Shown here one piece after another: positions 1 through 18,464 of a stretch of 64,000 bases of DNA. Each line of letters opens with the position of its first letter. The first letter of the stretch is position 1. The DNA lies in contig CAJHZI010000189.1 in NCBI GenBank assembly GCA_905160935.1, positions 274,501 to 338,500 of the forward strand, written 5' to 3'. A program made the translations under genes and the position numbers. The notes under the pieces were generated by a model, which searched no databases, had not been told where the DNA came from, and saw only the letters and a program-made list of their open reading frames with translations. The DNA is from Enchytraeus crypticus (taxonomy: Eukaryota > Annelida > Clitellata > Enchytraeida > Enchytraeidae).

Positions 1-200
1 AATCTGTAATTATTACATGTTTAAACTAAATATAAGCTGTTATTATTTAATGTTTGAAATAATTCTAAGCTGTAATTATATTTTGTTTAAATATAGGTTG
101 TAATTGTTTTATGCTTAAAAGAAATATAAACTGTAATTATTTTATGTTTAAAATAAATATAGGCTGTAATTATTCCTTGTTTAAAGTAAACACTAAGTTG
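1..200. repeat. Degenerate AT-rich tandem repeat (~36 bp unit)
   Basis: About six diverged copies of a unit containing GCTGTAATTATT followed by a TGTTTAAA-like block. The array runs off the left edge of the window, so its full length is unknown. Open frames here are by-products of base composition. Confidence 0.6.
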
Positions 201-689
201 TATATATTCAGAGTGTTCAAAATTGAAAGTTCATTTATAATTGTACAATGTTTTTTGACTGTGAAATTTGAAATTTATCGGATTAAAATATATCGTTAAA
301 TCAGTAAAGTAGTTCTTAGAGACACGCGAGTCTCCTATTCAATGTTTGTAATTTAGCATAATTTTTATTTTGTGAAATTGAAATGAATAAACTCAATTCG
401 TGCGATATAAATTTAATTCGTTTTGTTATTAGTTGTCAATTTTATATGAACGTTGTTCATATGCACGCAGTAGTTAGACTGATTGTGACATGCGAGCGAG
501 ATAGAATTTTCAATAACTGAAAATTAAACGTCTGTTTCAGCTCCTGAAAGCTTTTGTCAATACCGTGAAAGAAATGACGCCATTATACGTAGTAACATAA
601 CTATGAGCCACACAGTTTATCCAGCTTCCTTTATCTCCCTCAGATCTCCGCTAAATATAGAATTTTACCCCCGTTTCTCCCTTATTCTG

Positions 690-960
690 TCCTGGACACC
701 GAAGACTATATCAACCATTAACTAAATGTGTCGTAAGAGGCGACAAAGCTATAACTGAGGAAAGAATCGGGAAGCCACCTCAGAAACCATATTTTTCGCT
801 ATCTATCGATATAGGCTACATAAACTTGATGAAGTATGGATATAGCATCGCCTTTTGTGAAGTGACTAACTTGTTCATCAATGGAGTGCTCTTTATGGAG
901 CGTGGAAGGAGACGCAGAGTATGAATATGTATATTGGAGAGTATATTGGAGCTGTTATAG
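690..960 (+). repeat. Interspersed SINE-like repeat, family B
   Basis: Starts near TCCTGGACACCGAAGA, passes through TGTCGTAAGAGGCGAC and ends in a block containing GGAGTGCTCTTTATGGAGCG. Other copies lie at about 5505-5780 (+), 18465-18705 (+) and 28215-28395 (-). The first ~65 bp is shared with family A (2225-2515), but the bodies differ. No clear tRNA promoter boxes were found, so the class is uncertain. Confidence 0.6.
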
Positions 961-1058
961 TGTCGAACATTAGAGACACCTTTAATCTCACTTTCTCTTG
1001 TGGTCGCTGTGTACTCGGTCGCCATCGTGTGGTGCATTGGTGCCTGTTTGTGTTGAGT

Positions 1059-1470
1059 CTGCAAGAGACGTCCCTGCCATTGATTGATTGATTGATTGAC
1101 TTATCACACTAACGACTGCTTCGCCCACCAAACCTACGAACCAAGGGGAGGGGATATGGCGTAACGGTTGGAGTGTTCGCCTCGGAGGCAATTGGCCTGG
1201 GTTCAAAGCCCAGGTCAGTCAGCAAATGATAGCTACCCCTTGTCCTCATGAAAGGTTAATCATGTATCTGAGCTTGCTGACAGTTCGCGCTATCAATAGA
1301 GAAGATATGATTAACCATGGAGAGGATTGATAATAACCTGTCAGAACCTGTAAAGCAGTCTAGATAAAACAAGCATGTAAGTGCTTTGTGACCCGGTACA
1401 CTTAGCTGTACTGTTATCAAACAGCAAGTCCACACTTTTTGCGCCCGCACTTTTTACATAAATTGTTGCT
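1059..1470 (+). repeat. LINE/SINE tail fragment followed by a tRNA-derived SINE
   Basis: 1059-1100 carries the common tail motif GAGACGTCCCTGCCATTG and then (ATTG)n. From about 1150 a tRNA-like head follows, with an A-box-like TGGCGTAACGGTTGGAG (from 1157) and a B-box GGTTCAAAGCC near 1199-1209. The unrelated body runs to about 1470. I see no intact tRNA fold, so this is a SINE rather than a tRNA gene. Confidence 0.55.
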
Positions 1471-1826
1471 AGATTAGAGTTTGTTTTCCTTTCCCTTCGT
1501 CACCGTTTCTTAGTCGCCTCTTAAAACCGCGAAGTAGACGGTTTTTGGAGATAACGTATAAACGCATTATTTTATCATCACCCTTCAGATACTCGTGCAT
1601 TGGAATTCATTTTCAGTGGATCAGTTTAATTCCTAATAGAATATTTATTGAATCAGACCAATGAATACCTTCTCATGATCTCTATCCTAATTTTAATTTA
1701 TGTTTGCACTCTAGGCTATATTTAACTTGCTGTACCTTAATATTGTCTTAGATCTTTATTATTTTGTTTAATGAGACACTGATAATGCTATCATATTCTC
1801 GTTTTCAGGATTACGAGGTCCTTCTC

Positions 1827-1956
1827 TCTCTTTTCTCTTTGTCTCTCTCTCTCTCTTTCTCTCTCTTCTGTCTCTCTCTCTTTCTCTCTCTCTTTTATTC
1901 TCTCTCTCTTTCTCTCTTTTGCTCTCTCTCTGTCTCTCTTACTCTCTCTATCTCTT

Positions 1957-1989
<33 letters not shown>

Positions 1990-1998
1990 TTTTCTCTA
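1827..1998. repeat. (TC)n-rich low-complexity tract
   Basis: Almost uninterrupted CT/TC with a few T and G interruptions. The open frame across it reads only Leu/Ser/Phe and is not a gene. Confidence 0.9.
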
Positions 1999-2224
1999 TA
2001 ATAGGTGTGGTTCTACTAATCCTAACATATAAATACAAGGTGCACACTTTTCTCTCTCTGTCATCAAACTCAAGACTTCAAGACGTCATCACTCAAACGA
2101 GGGCGCACCATGTCTGTCTTTCTATCCACATGCAGGTTTTCATCAGGAACATTGTGCACCCTTCTTTTGCCATTATATCATAATGTTTACAATGTTTCAT
2201 TTACTTTTTCTTGATCGATAAATT

Positions 2225-2515
2225 CTTTCCCCCGTGTTGTGTCCGGGTTGTTTGAAGAATTGACCAACCGGTGACTGCACGTGTCGTAGAAGGCGACTAA
2301 AGCACTAAGATCCATACCAACGTCAGAATGAGCATTCGGCCGGTGAGCACCTAGGCTCCAGAAATTGCTGCAAACATTTAAACGAAGGGAAAAGTCTCAA
2401 ATAGGGAATTGGCTGGTGGTGTGGTGTAGGACAGAGAGGATTTGAGACAGTCTATTTGTATCCTTACCCTGGTTAAACTGGGATTCAAGGGAAGATGGTG
2501 ATGATGATGATGTTG
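2225..2515 (+). repeat. Interspersed SINE-like repeat, family A
   Basis: Begins CCCCGTGTTGTGTCCGGG, contains GACTGCACGTGTCGTAGA and ends in CTGGGATTCAAGGGAAGAT plus (GATGAT)n. Further copies: about 16485-16735, 34035-34285, 35960-36100 (partial), 39400-39695, 44500-44710 (partial), 49812-50012 (-) and 58238-58420 (decayed). The simple-repeat tail suggests retroposition. I could not place an RNA polymerase III promoter with confidence. Confidence 0.7.
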
Positions 2516-4508
2516 ATAGATAAATTCTTTCCCTTTTATTTACATTTGTTATGCTTTAACTTTCTTAGCAACTGCACTACAGTTCATTGCAATGTTCAGT
2601 TTTTGTAGACGCATTGAGAAGTAAAGATAAAGATCGTAAGCATCGCCCGTGTTGCGGGTATCGACGAATAGTCAACTAATGACATTGAACACGATCTGGT
2701 TGACATCTGCTGTTCTAAGAAAATAAAAACTGAGTAAAATATAGGACTGTCTCGAATAGTTGCCATATCTATAATCAATACGACTAAATTGACCTACGGC
2801 ATTGGAATGTCTGAGAAAGTTCTAGTTTCATTGTCACGTAGGCCTACTACCAGGAAGCTAAAGTTGCTTTGCTCTTGCGTTATAATATTTAAATGGACTA
2901 AGAACTCTATAGCGAAATTAAAGTTAGTTTCGAAAAAAACCAAGACAGTAAAAACTTTTAAACGGTTTTAATGCTAAACGTTTCTAGACAGATTAATTAA
3001 ATTGACTGGTAACTCGATTAGTATGTAATTAATTAAGCTTACATAGTTTAGTACATTATTTAGGAAGTTCGAACGAACAGCAATTTAAAGCAACATCTGT
3101 CTTTTTCGACTAGTAGAGCAAAATGTCAATCCGAACTTCAAATTATCGGCCGAAATCCGTTTCTCTACTTCCGTCTTTCGCGTCCCACCACTTATTTCTA
3201 ATCATGGATAAATTTTCCGTGTTTTCTTCGAATCATTGAAGAATAGACTAAGCTGCGAGTGTCGTATGAGGCGACTACAAAAGATCAAAAGATGGATTTT
3301 TAGGAAGCTATAGAAGCTATAGAAACTTTAGAAGTCAAATTTTTAAAAGGAAAAGGCTGGATTCAGAACATGTAATATGTCCTTCGTGAAGCGATCTCCT
3401 TCAGCGAAGGCGACCATGAATAGCATCATTTACATCGAATCTGCCATTGGAGAAAACTTGGGTAGGAGAAATAGAAAATGCCTCAGTTAAACGTCCTTTA
3501 TTGTGTGAGCGATTAGTTTTTCCTGATTGCTTGAAATTTGATTGATAATCAATGGTTTTAGAGTAATTATTTTATTATTTGATGTATTTCGGGATAATTT
3601 CACTTATTTATTAATTTTTAATTTCATTGATTATTTGATTGATTGCTTGACCGAAGTTTAAACGCTTGATTTATTGATGTCTTTATTTTTTGCTTGACTG
3701 TAACTTAAGTGCATTGAGTCTTTTAAATGTTTTGAGCTCGCAAACCTCGATTACCGTACAGAAATGTATTACAATTAACAAGTTAAAATTGATCACATTG
3801 ACCTTTTTACCCGTGAAATAGAACTCAGACATCTAAGTGGCTCTATAATCAGAACTCGAGGTCTTGTATTTATAGACATTAGCAAAGGCACGTACTTCCA
3901 ATAAAACTGCAACATGTGAGAATGCAGATAACGTCTTATATTTACTGATAGCCTCTCAACACTGATAACGTTGTCTGTCCTGGATACTAAAATCACGTAG
4001 AACTCACTGTATAGCTGTAGAATTACATAGTCAGTGGCGATGCCAGTTCTGCTTATACATAATTGCTGCGATTGTCTTTAGATATACTATGAGTAAATTT
4101 AAATTTAAATTTGTTTAAAACGAAAATCTTATGCACAGATAAAATTTAGCAAAAAATATGATAAATGTTATATTGTTCAAGGTAAAATATAGATAAAAAT
4201 GTAATATAGGGTATGGGGTTGTATGTTTAATTTCTTCATTCTTATTATCTAACTCTGAAATTGTTCTTGTCTAAAATTACTAGTAATTAAGGAATTTTTG
4301 TTCAAAGAAAATTCTAAAATTATAGCATTCGTCAAAATTGAACATTTACAGTTACAATCGCATGGAGACTAAAGAAATCAATCGATTTATGACAACTGTT
4401 TCTTAACTTTCGTCATAATGAATTCTAATAAATTTTAATTAATTGCATCATTTGCTACATTAAAACGACTGATAACTATTTAAGGAGATTACTTCGATAG
4501 TCGTGAAC
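2516..4508. other. Intergenic stretch with one repeat remnant
   Basis: No gene is recognised. About 3215-3300 has a diverged copy of the head shared by families A and B (GTGTCGTATGAGGCGAC). The rest is AT-rich sequence with short random frames. The 5' leader and promoter of the methyltransferase gene must lie at its right end, but I see no clear TATA element. Confidence 0.5.
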
Positions 4509-5465
4509 ATGTATCGACGACATTTCTCCACTACGGAATTATTTGCGTCGATACTACTGACGTTTCTCTTCGCTCTTCTTCTTCTCAAGTCCTTCCAGTA
4601 TTCCACATCCACGACAATCCACCTGGAAGTCCTATCATCCCGCGTCCATCGTGTCCCAGTGGAGCAGTTCACTGCCGATGAAGTTCTCTTTTTTACCACC
4701 GGATCCGGAAACAATACTCAACTGGAAAAGCGTCTTCCACTCTACATCAGAAGTCAAATCTCTCTACCGTCACGAAAGTTCATTAATGAATACCGTGAAT
4801 CATTAACAGATCATTCTGAATTTCAAAAATCACTCATTTTGGATGAATTAATGAAGAAAAAGACGAATGGTTTTTTCGTAGAATGCGGAGCACTCGATGG
4901 ACTGCGTCACTCTAACAGCGTGTTCTTTGAGTTAAGTCGTAACTGGACCGGCTTGCTGATTGAAGGTAACGTACAGTTGAGACCACAGCTTCTGGAGCTC
5001 GGTCGTAACGCTCATATTCTTAGCTCTTGCCTAAGTGCAAAGAAAATTCCAACGTTGGCAAATTATAAACTGCAATGGGAAGCCGGAGGTTTGACGGAGC
5101 ATCTTAGTGACTATGCTAAGAATGAACTGAAATCAAAGCGAGATGTGTTAATCACTTGTTTCCCTTTGGGAGCGGTTTTGGATTCTGTAAAAGTAAGACA
5201 TGTAGATCTGATGGTATTGGACGTCGAAGGGTCTGAATTAGAAATAGTTGAGACAGTTGATTTCAATAGATATCGCATAGATGTGATTATGGTTGAATTT
5301 GCCGAATGGCCGAGCCACAGATCGGAAAATGAATCAGCTAGAAGACTATGGAAACTTCGACATTTGTTTACGAAAACTCGACTCTATAAAGAAGTGGCTA
5401 TAACTCGCACTAACACCGGTGTGGGTGTGGATGTTATATTTCAAAGACTCGATGCCGTATTTTGA
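4509..5465 (+). CDS. Membrane-anchored FkbM-type methyltransferase, single exon
   Basis: Predicted 318 aa. The frame opens at a GTG at 4503, but the first ATG is 4509 and is the better eukaryotic start. Residues ~11-28 form one hydrophobic segment (ILLTFLFALLLL) after a short basic N-terminus, the layout of a type II membrane protein. A Methyltransf_21/FkbM-like fold follows. FFVECGALDG (~122-131) fits the SAM-binding motif I, LLIEGN (~149-154) fits the acidic end of strand 2, and VDLMVLDVEGSE (~232-243) is the characteristic FkbM motif with the Asp-x-Glu-Gly core. Length is typical for invertebrate members; Drosophila Star is a distant relative with this domain. The substrate is unknown; related proteins are O-methyltransferases. 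No intron interrupts the domain, so retroposition or an intron-poor family are both possible. The frame is intact and codon use looks normal, so it is probably functional. Confidence 0.85.
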   Translation: MYRRHFSTTELFASILLTFLFALLLLKSFQYSTSTTIHLEVLSSRVHRVPVEQFTADEVLFFTTGSGNNTQLEKRLPLYIRSQISLPSRKFINEYRESLTDHSEFQKSLILDELMKKKTNGFFVECGALDGLRHSNSVFFELSRNWTGLLIEGNVQLRPQLLELGRNAHILSSCLSAKKIPTLANYKLQWEAGGLTEHLSDYAKNELKSKRDVLITCFPLGAVLDSVKVRHVDLMVLDVEGSELEIVETVDFNRYRIDVIMVEFAEWPSHRSENESARRLWKLRHLFTKTRLYKEVAITRTNTGVGVDVIFQRLDAVF

Positions 5466-5504
5466 ATACAATTTATTTTATTTTGCGTATTTCAATTGAT
5501 TGTC

Positions 5505-5780
5505 TTCAGTGTTGTGTCAAGACACTGAAGATTAGACCAATCGTAAACTGCACGTGTTGTAGGAGGCGACTGAGCAAGAACTGAGGAAGACAACGGGAAA
5601 CCAGAAGCCATATTAATCCCACTCTATAGGCTACATTAAGGTGTGGGCAAAGCATAGCCTTTTGTGAAGTGGTTAACTAGCAATCGATGGAGTGCTATTT
5701 ATAGAGCCTGAAAGCAGCATGTGAGTAGGAATATGTACCTTAGACCTGCCACTTGGGAGAATAGTCAAGGGTGGGGAAGG
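5505..5780 (+). repeat. Interspersed SINE-like repeat, family B
   Basis: A full-looking copy only ~40 bp after the methyltransferase stop codon. It contains ATAGCCTTTTGTGAAGTGG and GGAGTGCTATTTATAGAGCC, as in the copy at 690-960. The close spacing suggests it lies in the 3' UTR or just past it. Confidence 0.6.
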
Positions 5781-6832
5781 AAGATTGCGATTATATGGTT
5801 TCAAGAATTGTTTATTTCAATTCAATCCAGCGATAGAATCATCTGTTCAGAGTGGAGATATACTTAATTTAATTAATTGATACAAAATAAATCAATTTGG
5901 TTTGCACCGTGTTAATGAGTCGCCCAACTAGATTAAAGAGGCGACTAGATGAGACATTAAAAACCAAAATTCACAGTCATATCCTTAACTTAATATTGAT
6001 CACCTGAGCCAGGTATGTACATGTTGTTTGAAGAAATGAATGTATTGAATCTGCTATATAGCAACTTGAGAGAAAGAGATGAGATGGATGGAAAGTGATA
6101 TATAATGAAATCAGATCATTTTAGATTATATTCACAGCTATTCTAAGCCTTGCTGATATCGAAAGTGAGACAACGCAGGACTGAAGAAGCCCGGTACAAT
6201 TTGTCTGTCGTGGAAGAGAGAGAGAGCACTCATCACTTATTATTCTTACTACCCTTCCATTTCTATCAATCCCTTCCTCACTCGTCGTCACTCTCTCTCT
6301 CTCACTCCTCTCTCGATATATATCTTTCTATTTCTCTATCAGTTTGTGTGTCTGACTCCATAAGAGTGTTACTTTTTGACCACCTTTAGTGTCTCCTACC
6401 TCAGTCCACCTACTTTTCCTCTATTTTCTTATCTCTTACTCTTTATTCTCATTCTCTCTTTCTCTATCTCTCTCCCTCTTTTTTTCTCTCTCTTTCTCTT
6501 TCTCTCTGTTTGTGCAGTAGAGATTTATAAAGATATTATAGAGAAACTTGAAGAAATTTTAAATGGATTTGAAGGAATAATAATTGAACTTGAAGGTAAA
6601 GTTATTGAATCATGGAAAAATTTATACCAAATGATACGACTTATCCAAAACTTCGTCAAAACTTAATTTTGCATTTTTGTCCAATTAAGGGGGTTACCTC
6701 ATTAACCTTACCCTGCCCTATCGTACTATCTGCGCCGATCTTTTGACCCGCTTTATATGTATCGCATGACTACCTCCCTCGAATGCTTGACTGGTTTTTC
6801 TAGGTTGATCAAGCGTGAAGGTCTTGATGATC
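5781..6832. other. Intergenic, TC-rich
   Basis: Mostly unremarkable AT-rich DNA. About 6285-6515 is a CT-rich low-complexity block. A short open stretch follows it (6520-6666), ending in a charged helix-like peptide; see rejected items. Confidence 0.5.
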
Positions 6833-7483
6833 TCAATGTTTATGACTGTCTTGTCACTATACGTCAGTGTTTATGACTGTCTTGTCACTGTACCTCAGTG
6901 TTTATGACTGTCTTGTCACTGTACCTCAGTGTTTATGACTGTCTTGTCACTGTACCTCAGTGTTTATGACTGTCTTGTCACTGTACCTCAGTGTTTATGA
7001 CTGTCTTGTCACTATACCTCAGTGTTTATGACTGTCTTGTCACTGTACCTCAGTGTTTATGACTGTCTTATCACTGTACCTCAGTGTTTATGACTGTCTT
7101 ATCACTGTACCTCAGTGTTTATGACTGTCATACAGCTGTACCCCAGTGTTTATGACTGCCTTACAGCTGTACCTCAGTGTTTTTCACTGTCTTGTCACTG
7201 TACCTCAGTGTTTATGACTGCCATAAAGCTGTACCCTAGTGTTTATGACTGCCTTACAGCTGTACCTTAGTGTTTATGACTGTCATGTCACTGTACCTCA
7301 ATGTTTATGACTGTCGTGTCACTTTATCTCAGTGTTTATGACTATCTTGTCACTGTACCCCAGTGTTTATGACTGCCATACAGCTGTACCTCAGTGTTTA
7401 TGACTGTCTTACAGTTGTACGTCAGTGTATATGACTGCCATACAGCTGTACCCCAGTGTTTTTGACAGTTTTGTCACTTTATA
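6833..7483. repeat. 31-bp minisatellite, ~21 copies
   Basis: The unit starts CAGTGTTTATGACTGTCTTG and continues with TCACTGTACCT. The 5' two-thirds is fairly homogeneous. Toward the 3' end a variant with GCCATACAGCTGTACC replaces the TCTTGTCACTGTACC half, so the array holds two unit types. Confidence 0.95.
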
Positions 7484-8130
7484 ATGCCATTCTCTTCATA
7501 TCGACTGTTCGATGCACTACACTCAGTTCTACTAAACGAACTCTTCGAATTACTCTTGAATTCGTCTACTACTGAGATTTTTCAAATGTTCTATATCTCT
7601 TTTCAAAGTGGCACGTTTTACGTCCTTGTTGCCACTCCTCCATCTTGAATCTCCATCTCTACTTCCTCTCGAAGCATGCCCTCGTTGATCACTTGCCCTA
7701 GCTTAGCTACCGACTAGGATCACGCTTCCATTAAACACACTACTTTCAAGCAGCCCTCTTGTGAGGGAATTCCTTGAAGGGAAAGCTACAGGGCGTCAGA
7801 AATAAGTTGCAAACATATGTTGAGAGAATTCAGTCAAATATCAGTGTGCCTGCAACCTTAATGGGTTAGTTTTCGTGACGCCCTATCCTCATTAGCAGAG
7901 TAGAGTAAGAGTAAAGTTGCCGCCATCAATGCATGTACAGAAGTTCTAATCAGCTTACATTCAGTTGAATTCACAAGTTTAGCAGCTCTGCTGTATAATG
8001 TAGGCTGTATGTATGACATTTCTGTTAATAAGTTGTGTGTTTACATCGATTCTGATAATATTTTTGGTATAATTTGTTTGAGTGTCAATTTTTTTCAAAT
8101 ATTTCGTTCTTAGACTCAATTATCTTCCTC
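7484..8130. other. Intergenic, possible small inverted-repeat element
   Basis: No gene seen. About 7786-7887 is bounded by AGGGCGTCA and its reverse complement TGACGCCCT, roughly 100 bp apart, as in a short MITE. No target-site duplication was confirmed. Confidence 0.35.
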
Positions 8131-8310
8131 CTCAATCTCTGGCAAATGGATTGCACTGACATTGATCTCGCTTTTTCTTCAGGCAATGCATTTGCTAGGG
8201 TGTTCTGTTGCAGACTGGTGATCTTGTACTATAGTGGCATTGTAGTTCTATGTTCCGTTTGAGACGTCCCTGACATTGCCTTCGGGTGAGGAACCGAACT
8301 TTAAATCTTC
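8130..8310 (+). mobile_element. Diverged LINE/SINE 3' tail
   Basis: Contains TTGCAGACTGGTGATCTTG, then GAGACGTCCCTGACATTGCC and GGTGAGGAACCGAACTTTAAA. This is the tail layout of the copies at 19690-19900, 33570-33775 and 43300-43490, but more diverged. Confidence 0.45.
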
Positions 8311-8490
8311 ATATTCGTTGACTTTATTCAGCTTAATTTAAATCATTAATAACTTTGTACACTTTATTCAGCATCCGCTAGCTTTAAAAATAAAATAGCC
8401 CTATAAAAAATAATTCTAGACATAACTCAATAAGGAACCACTTAATAACTGGCTCCTTTATTTTCGGAAAGCATTGGGGCTACTTTACTC

Positions 8491-8563
8491 GGTCAATAGC
8501 ATTATTATTATTATTATTAATTATTATTATTGTTATTATTCTTATTATTATTATTATTATTTT
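8491..8563. repeat. (TTA)n microsatellite
   Basis: A run of ATT/TTA triplets with a few interruptions. A second short run lies at about 9875-9919. Confidence 0.9.
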
Positions 8564-8639
8564 TAAATTGCCCTGGGCTGTATAAGGCCCTGGGCTAAAA
8601 TATAAGATAAAAAGGACTTTATTTAATTAAAAGAAAGAT

Positions 8640-9740
8640 GAAAAATATTTAAAATAGTTCCTCTACACCCTGATAGGCGGCATTCGCCAATGTGCCACGA
8701 ATGCATACAGCATTAAAACGCTGGAGTGCGATAGATAGGCGCTGCCATAGAAAGGCTTTTTCACGTTGGTCACCTGTAATGGCACTGGTTCTCCTGCCTA
8801 ATTCGTTTAAGAAGTCAGACGCGGCAGAGTTGATGGGGCCCACTTGTTAGATATGGTAACCACATATCTAAAGTTTATTTAATTATAAAACAAGAAAAAA
8901 GTTTTTGTTTAGTGGCAGCGAACTCTTGTTCTTTTTCCTCTTCCGGTTTATTGTTGATAAAGATTGTTATGGCTGAATAAAGTTGCAAAAGATATCTAGA
9001 TGCACGAGTTGAAACACTGTTACAGTAATTACGTGATTAGTCTATAGATCATTGGGTTTGATAATAAACTACAAAATAAGAATTACTTGTTTAGTAGTAG
9101 AACTTTATTCAGTAAACGTAAGAGGAAGAGCTAGGCTAAGCAACAATACACTGTAGTTAATGCAACTACATATAGCCTAAAATCAACGACGTCAAACCCT
9201 ACCAATAGGCAACCACAACACCAACTGTCTCAAAAGCAATTGACAGGAAGATGTAGCTGCTAGAGACTGCGGCATATTTAAGTGTCTTCCTATTGGCAGC
9301 GGCTTCAGCAGCTGAGCCAGCAGCAGCGCATGACAGGCTGAGATTGCTGGCTGTCAGTCACAGTGACATCCCAGCTGATACACTTGCCTTCTGCTCAAGG
9401 AATTTGAGACACACTGTCCGGTCGTTTCCCGTCCGAGCGGCTCAATCCCTGGGGCTCTTTTATGGCCGGAATATTTGCGCGAGTTAGAGCACGCCATACC
9501 AGATCATTCAGATACTGGTGTCTGTCGATTCTGCCAGCGCTCTGCATGCACGAAAGGCCGTGAGTGCCTAGAGCATTGACCGATGCTCCGCAGACACAGT
9601 TGTGTGGCTCACAAAGCGTAGAGCCCAACCGAAGACCAACCGCTACTCTCACTGTCTCGTCATCCAGGCGGAGGCCACAGGAAGATAAAGGCAAGGCTTT
9701 CAATCAGTCACCACTATGAAGAGTAGAAACATCAAGCAGC
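8640..9740 (-). mobile_element. Degraded non-LTR retrotransposon, C-terminal part with restriction-like endonuclease
   Basis: Read on the minus strand. The 9703-9395 part has a zinc-knuckle-like C-V-C-G...H-G-L-S-C motif, then SRSDGKRPD, which fits the R-P-D core of the PD-(D/E)xK endonuclease of R2-like LINEs. 9340-9240 continues with an Ala-rich AAEAAANRKT segment, and 8843-8649 with GPINSAASDFLNELGRR. I have seen this block order in many predicted proteins of marine invertebrates. The frame is interrupted and an insertion at 8845-9220 splits the FET/GPIN region. The reverse transcriptase part is absent. It is a 5'-truncated, dead copy. The clade assignment (RLE-type) is inference. Confidence 0.6.
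8845..9220. mobile_element. Candidate solo LTR inserted in the old LINE
   Basis: About 376 bp bounded by TGTTAG and ACAACA (TG...CA ends) interrupts the LINE exactly where the protein should read straight from FETVG into GPIN. The flanks resemble each other (CCACT and CCAAC), as expected for a short target-site duplication. AATAAA occurs inside on both strands, so orientation is open. No internal retroelement genes are present. It is a fossil younger than the LINE it sits in. Confidence 0.45.
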
Positions 9741-10172
9741 CGGGCCTCTTCTTGTGGGTTTAACGCCTTCGCGAGGAGTTCCGAGTACGCAATGCCAGAG
9801 ATTTTGGAGTCCCAAGCCTTCATGGACACCATTCCAATAGGCGCTTCCAATAAGGATAGAGCAGACCAAATGCCTTATTATTATTATTATTATTGTTATT
9901 ATTATTATTATTATTATTTGTTCTTCATCTGCTGGAATCTGACACAGGCTTATATTTATTTTATTTTATTTATATATTTTTTTATTTAGTATTCATGATC
10001 AAATTTTCTGTCTCATGGTTAACATATAACAGGCAATCAGTTTCTAATGAGAGAACCACCTCCTCACCTGAACATATTATTAACCGGACAACGTGTCGCA
10101 TAGAGCATCAAGCAAACAATCCATACTTTAAAGGTGGCTTTAGGACTTGCCGTTAAAAACGCAATACTGGGT

Positions 10173-10512
10173 TTGTGCTATTACCCCAGCTGGCAGGGTT
10201 TTATTCCTAAGTAATTATTCAAAACCAATTATTCCTAAAAAATTAACTATCCCTAACCCTAATCCCTTACTCTAACTCTAGCCCTAACCATATTCTTATA
10301 AAACTAAGAAAATTGAGTTAAACTTTATAAAAAAAGTAACTCGATCCAGAATTTAACCCCGAACCCATGATCTAAATCCTAGCACCTACACCACTTCACC
10401 ACCGATGCTTCCGATTGAACACAGTTGAATAGATGATATCAACATATCGTACTAGAAAATCGCAATCGTCTGTAACTATAATAAAAACAAATCCAGACTT
10501 GGGGTAATAGCA
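10173..10512 (-). repeat. tRNA-related repeat with inverted ends
   Basis: Bounded by TGCTATTACCCCAGCTGG and, inverted, TGCTATTACCCCAAGTCTGG. Read on the minus strand the interior has a tRNA-like block with GGTGAAGTGGTGTAGG and GGGTTCGGGGTT spaced like A and B boxes. It also contains a short degenerate CCCTAA-like run, too irregular to be telomeric. Confidence 0.5.
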
Positions 10513-10714
10513 TACACTTCTGTTGCACCATTAGCCGCATATGCTTTAGGTTTTTCAGCGGATTGTTAACTCCACGCCTGCTGTCTAGTGTCGCATTGCG
10601 TCGCTCAGTACGCGCTGACGCATAGCAAAGTCACACATCAGTCAAGCTTTACTGTACGCTAATAAAACATTTACAGTTAATTCACTCATTTTTTCGATCA
10701 AGAATCACTGAAAG
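10513..10714 (+). promoter_or_regulatory. Probable calmodulin promoter and 5' leader
   Basis: The 200 bp before the calmodulin ATG is richer in CpG than its surroundings, with several CG steps around 10575-10625 (GCGTCGCTCAGTACGCGCTG). No convincing TATA box. The transcription start cannot be placed from sequence alone. Confidence 0.35.
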
Positions 10715-18078
<7,364 letters not shown>

Positions 18079-18464
18079 GTGAACCTATATACTGAACTTT
18101 TCAATCCATCATAGAACCAGATCAACTTCATTAACCTCATCATTGACCGGATTATCAAAAGACATTCCTGTTTTAAGATTCCTTCTATATTTCGCCGTAA
18201 CGCTTAAATATTGTTACTTATAATTATGTAATTGCAGAAGATCGTTATTTAAAATGGTCGAAGTATTTCCCGATGAAGTTAATATTACTTGATGACTTAA
18301 TGAAATGTTTGTCACGAATTTATACGAATCTAAACAAATAGTAGTAATAACAATAATATTTAAGGTTTAACGTCCATTTACACATCCAAGGATGATATCA
18401 GAAACGTATACAGTAGGCCTACAGTATTTACTAACAGTCGACTATCATCTGTAATCTTCCCTTG

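Noticed and set aside
1764-2183. 139-codon frame rich in Leu and Ser
   Set aside because: Runs through a (TC)n tract; there is no non-repetitive protein signal.
6376-6666. 96-codon frame with a charged helix-like end (IEKLEEILNGFEGIIIELEG)
   Set aside because: The first half is CT-rich low complexity. The second half could be an exon, but I see no partner exons, domain or good start, so I did not call it.
10240-10290. CCCTAA-like run resembling telomeric repeat
   Set aside because: Too short and irregular for a telomere or interstitial telomeric array.
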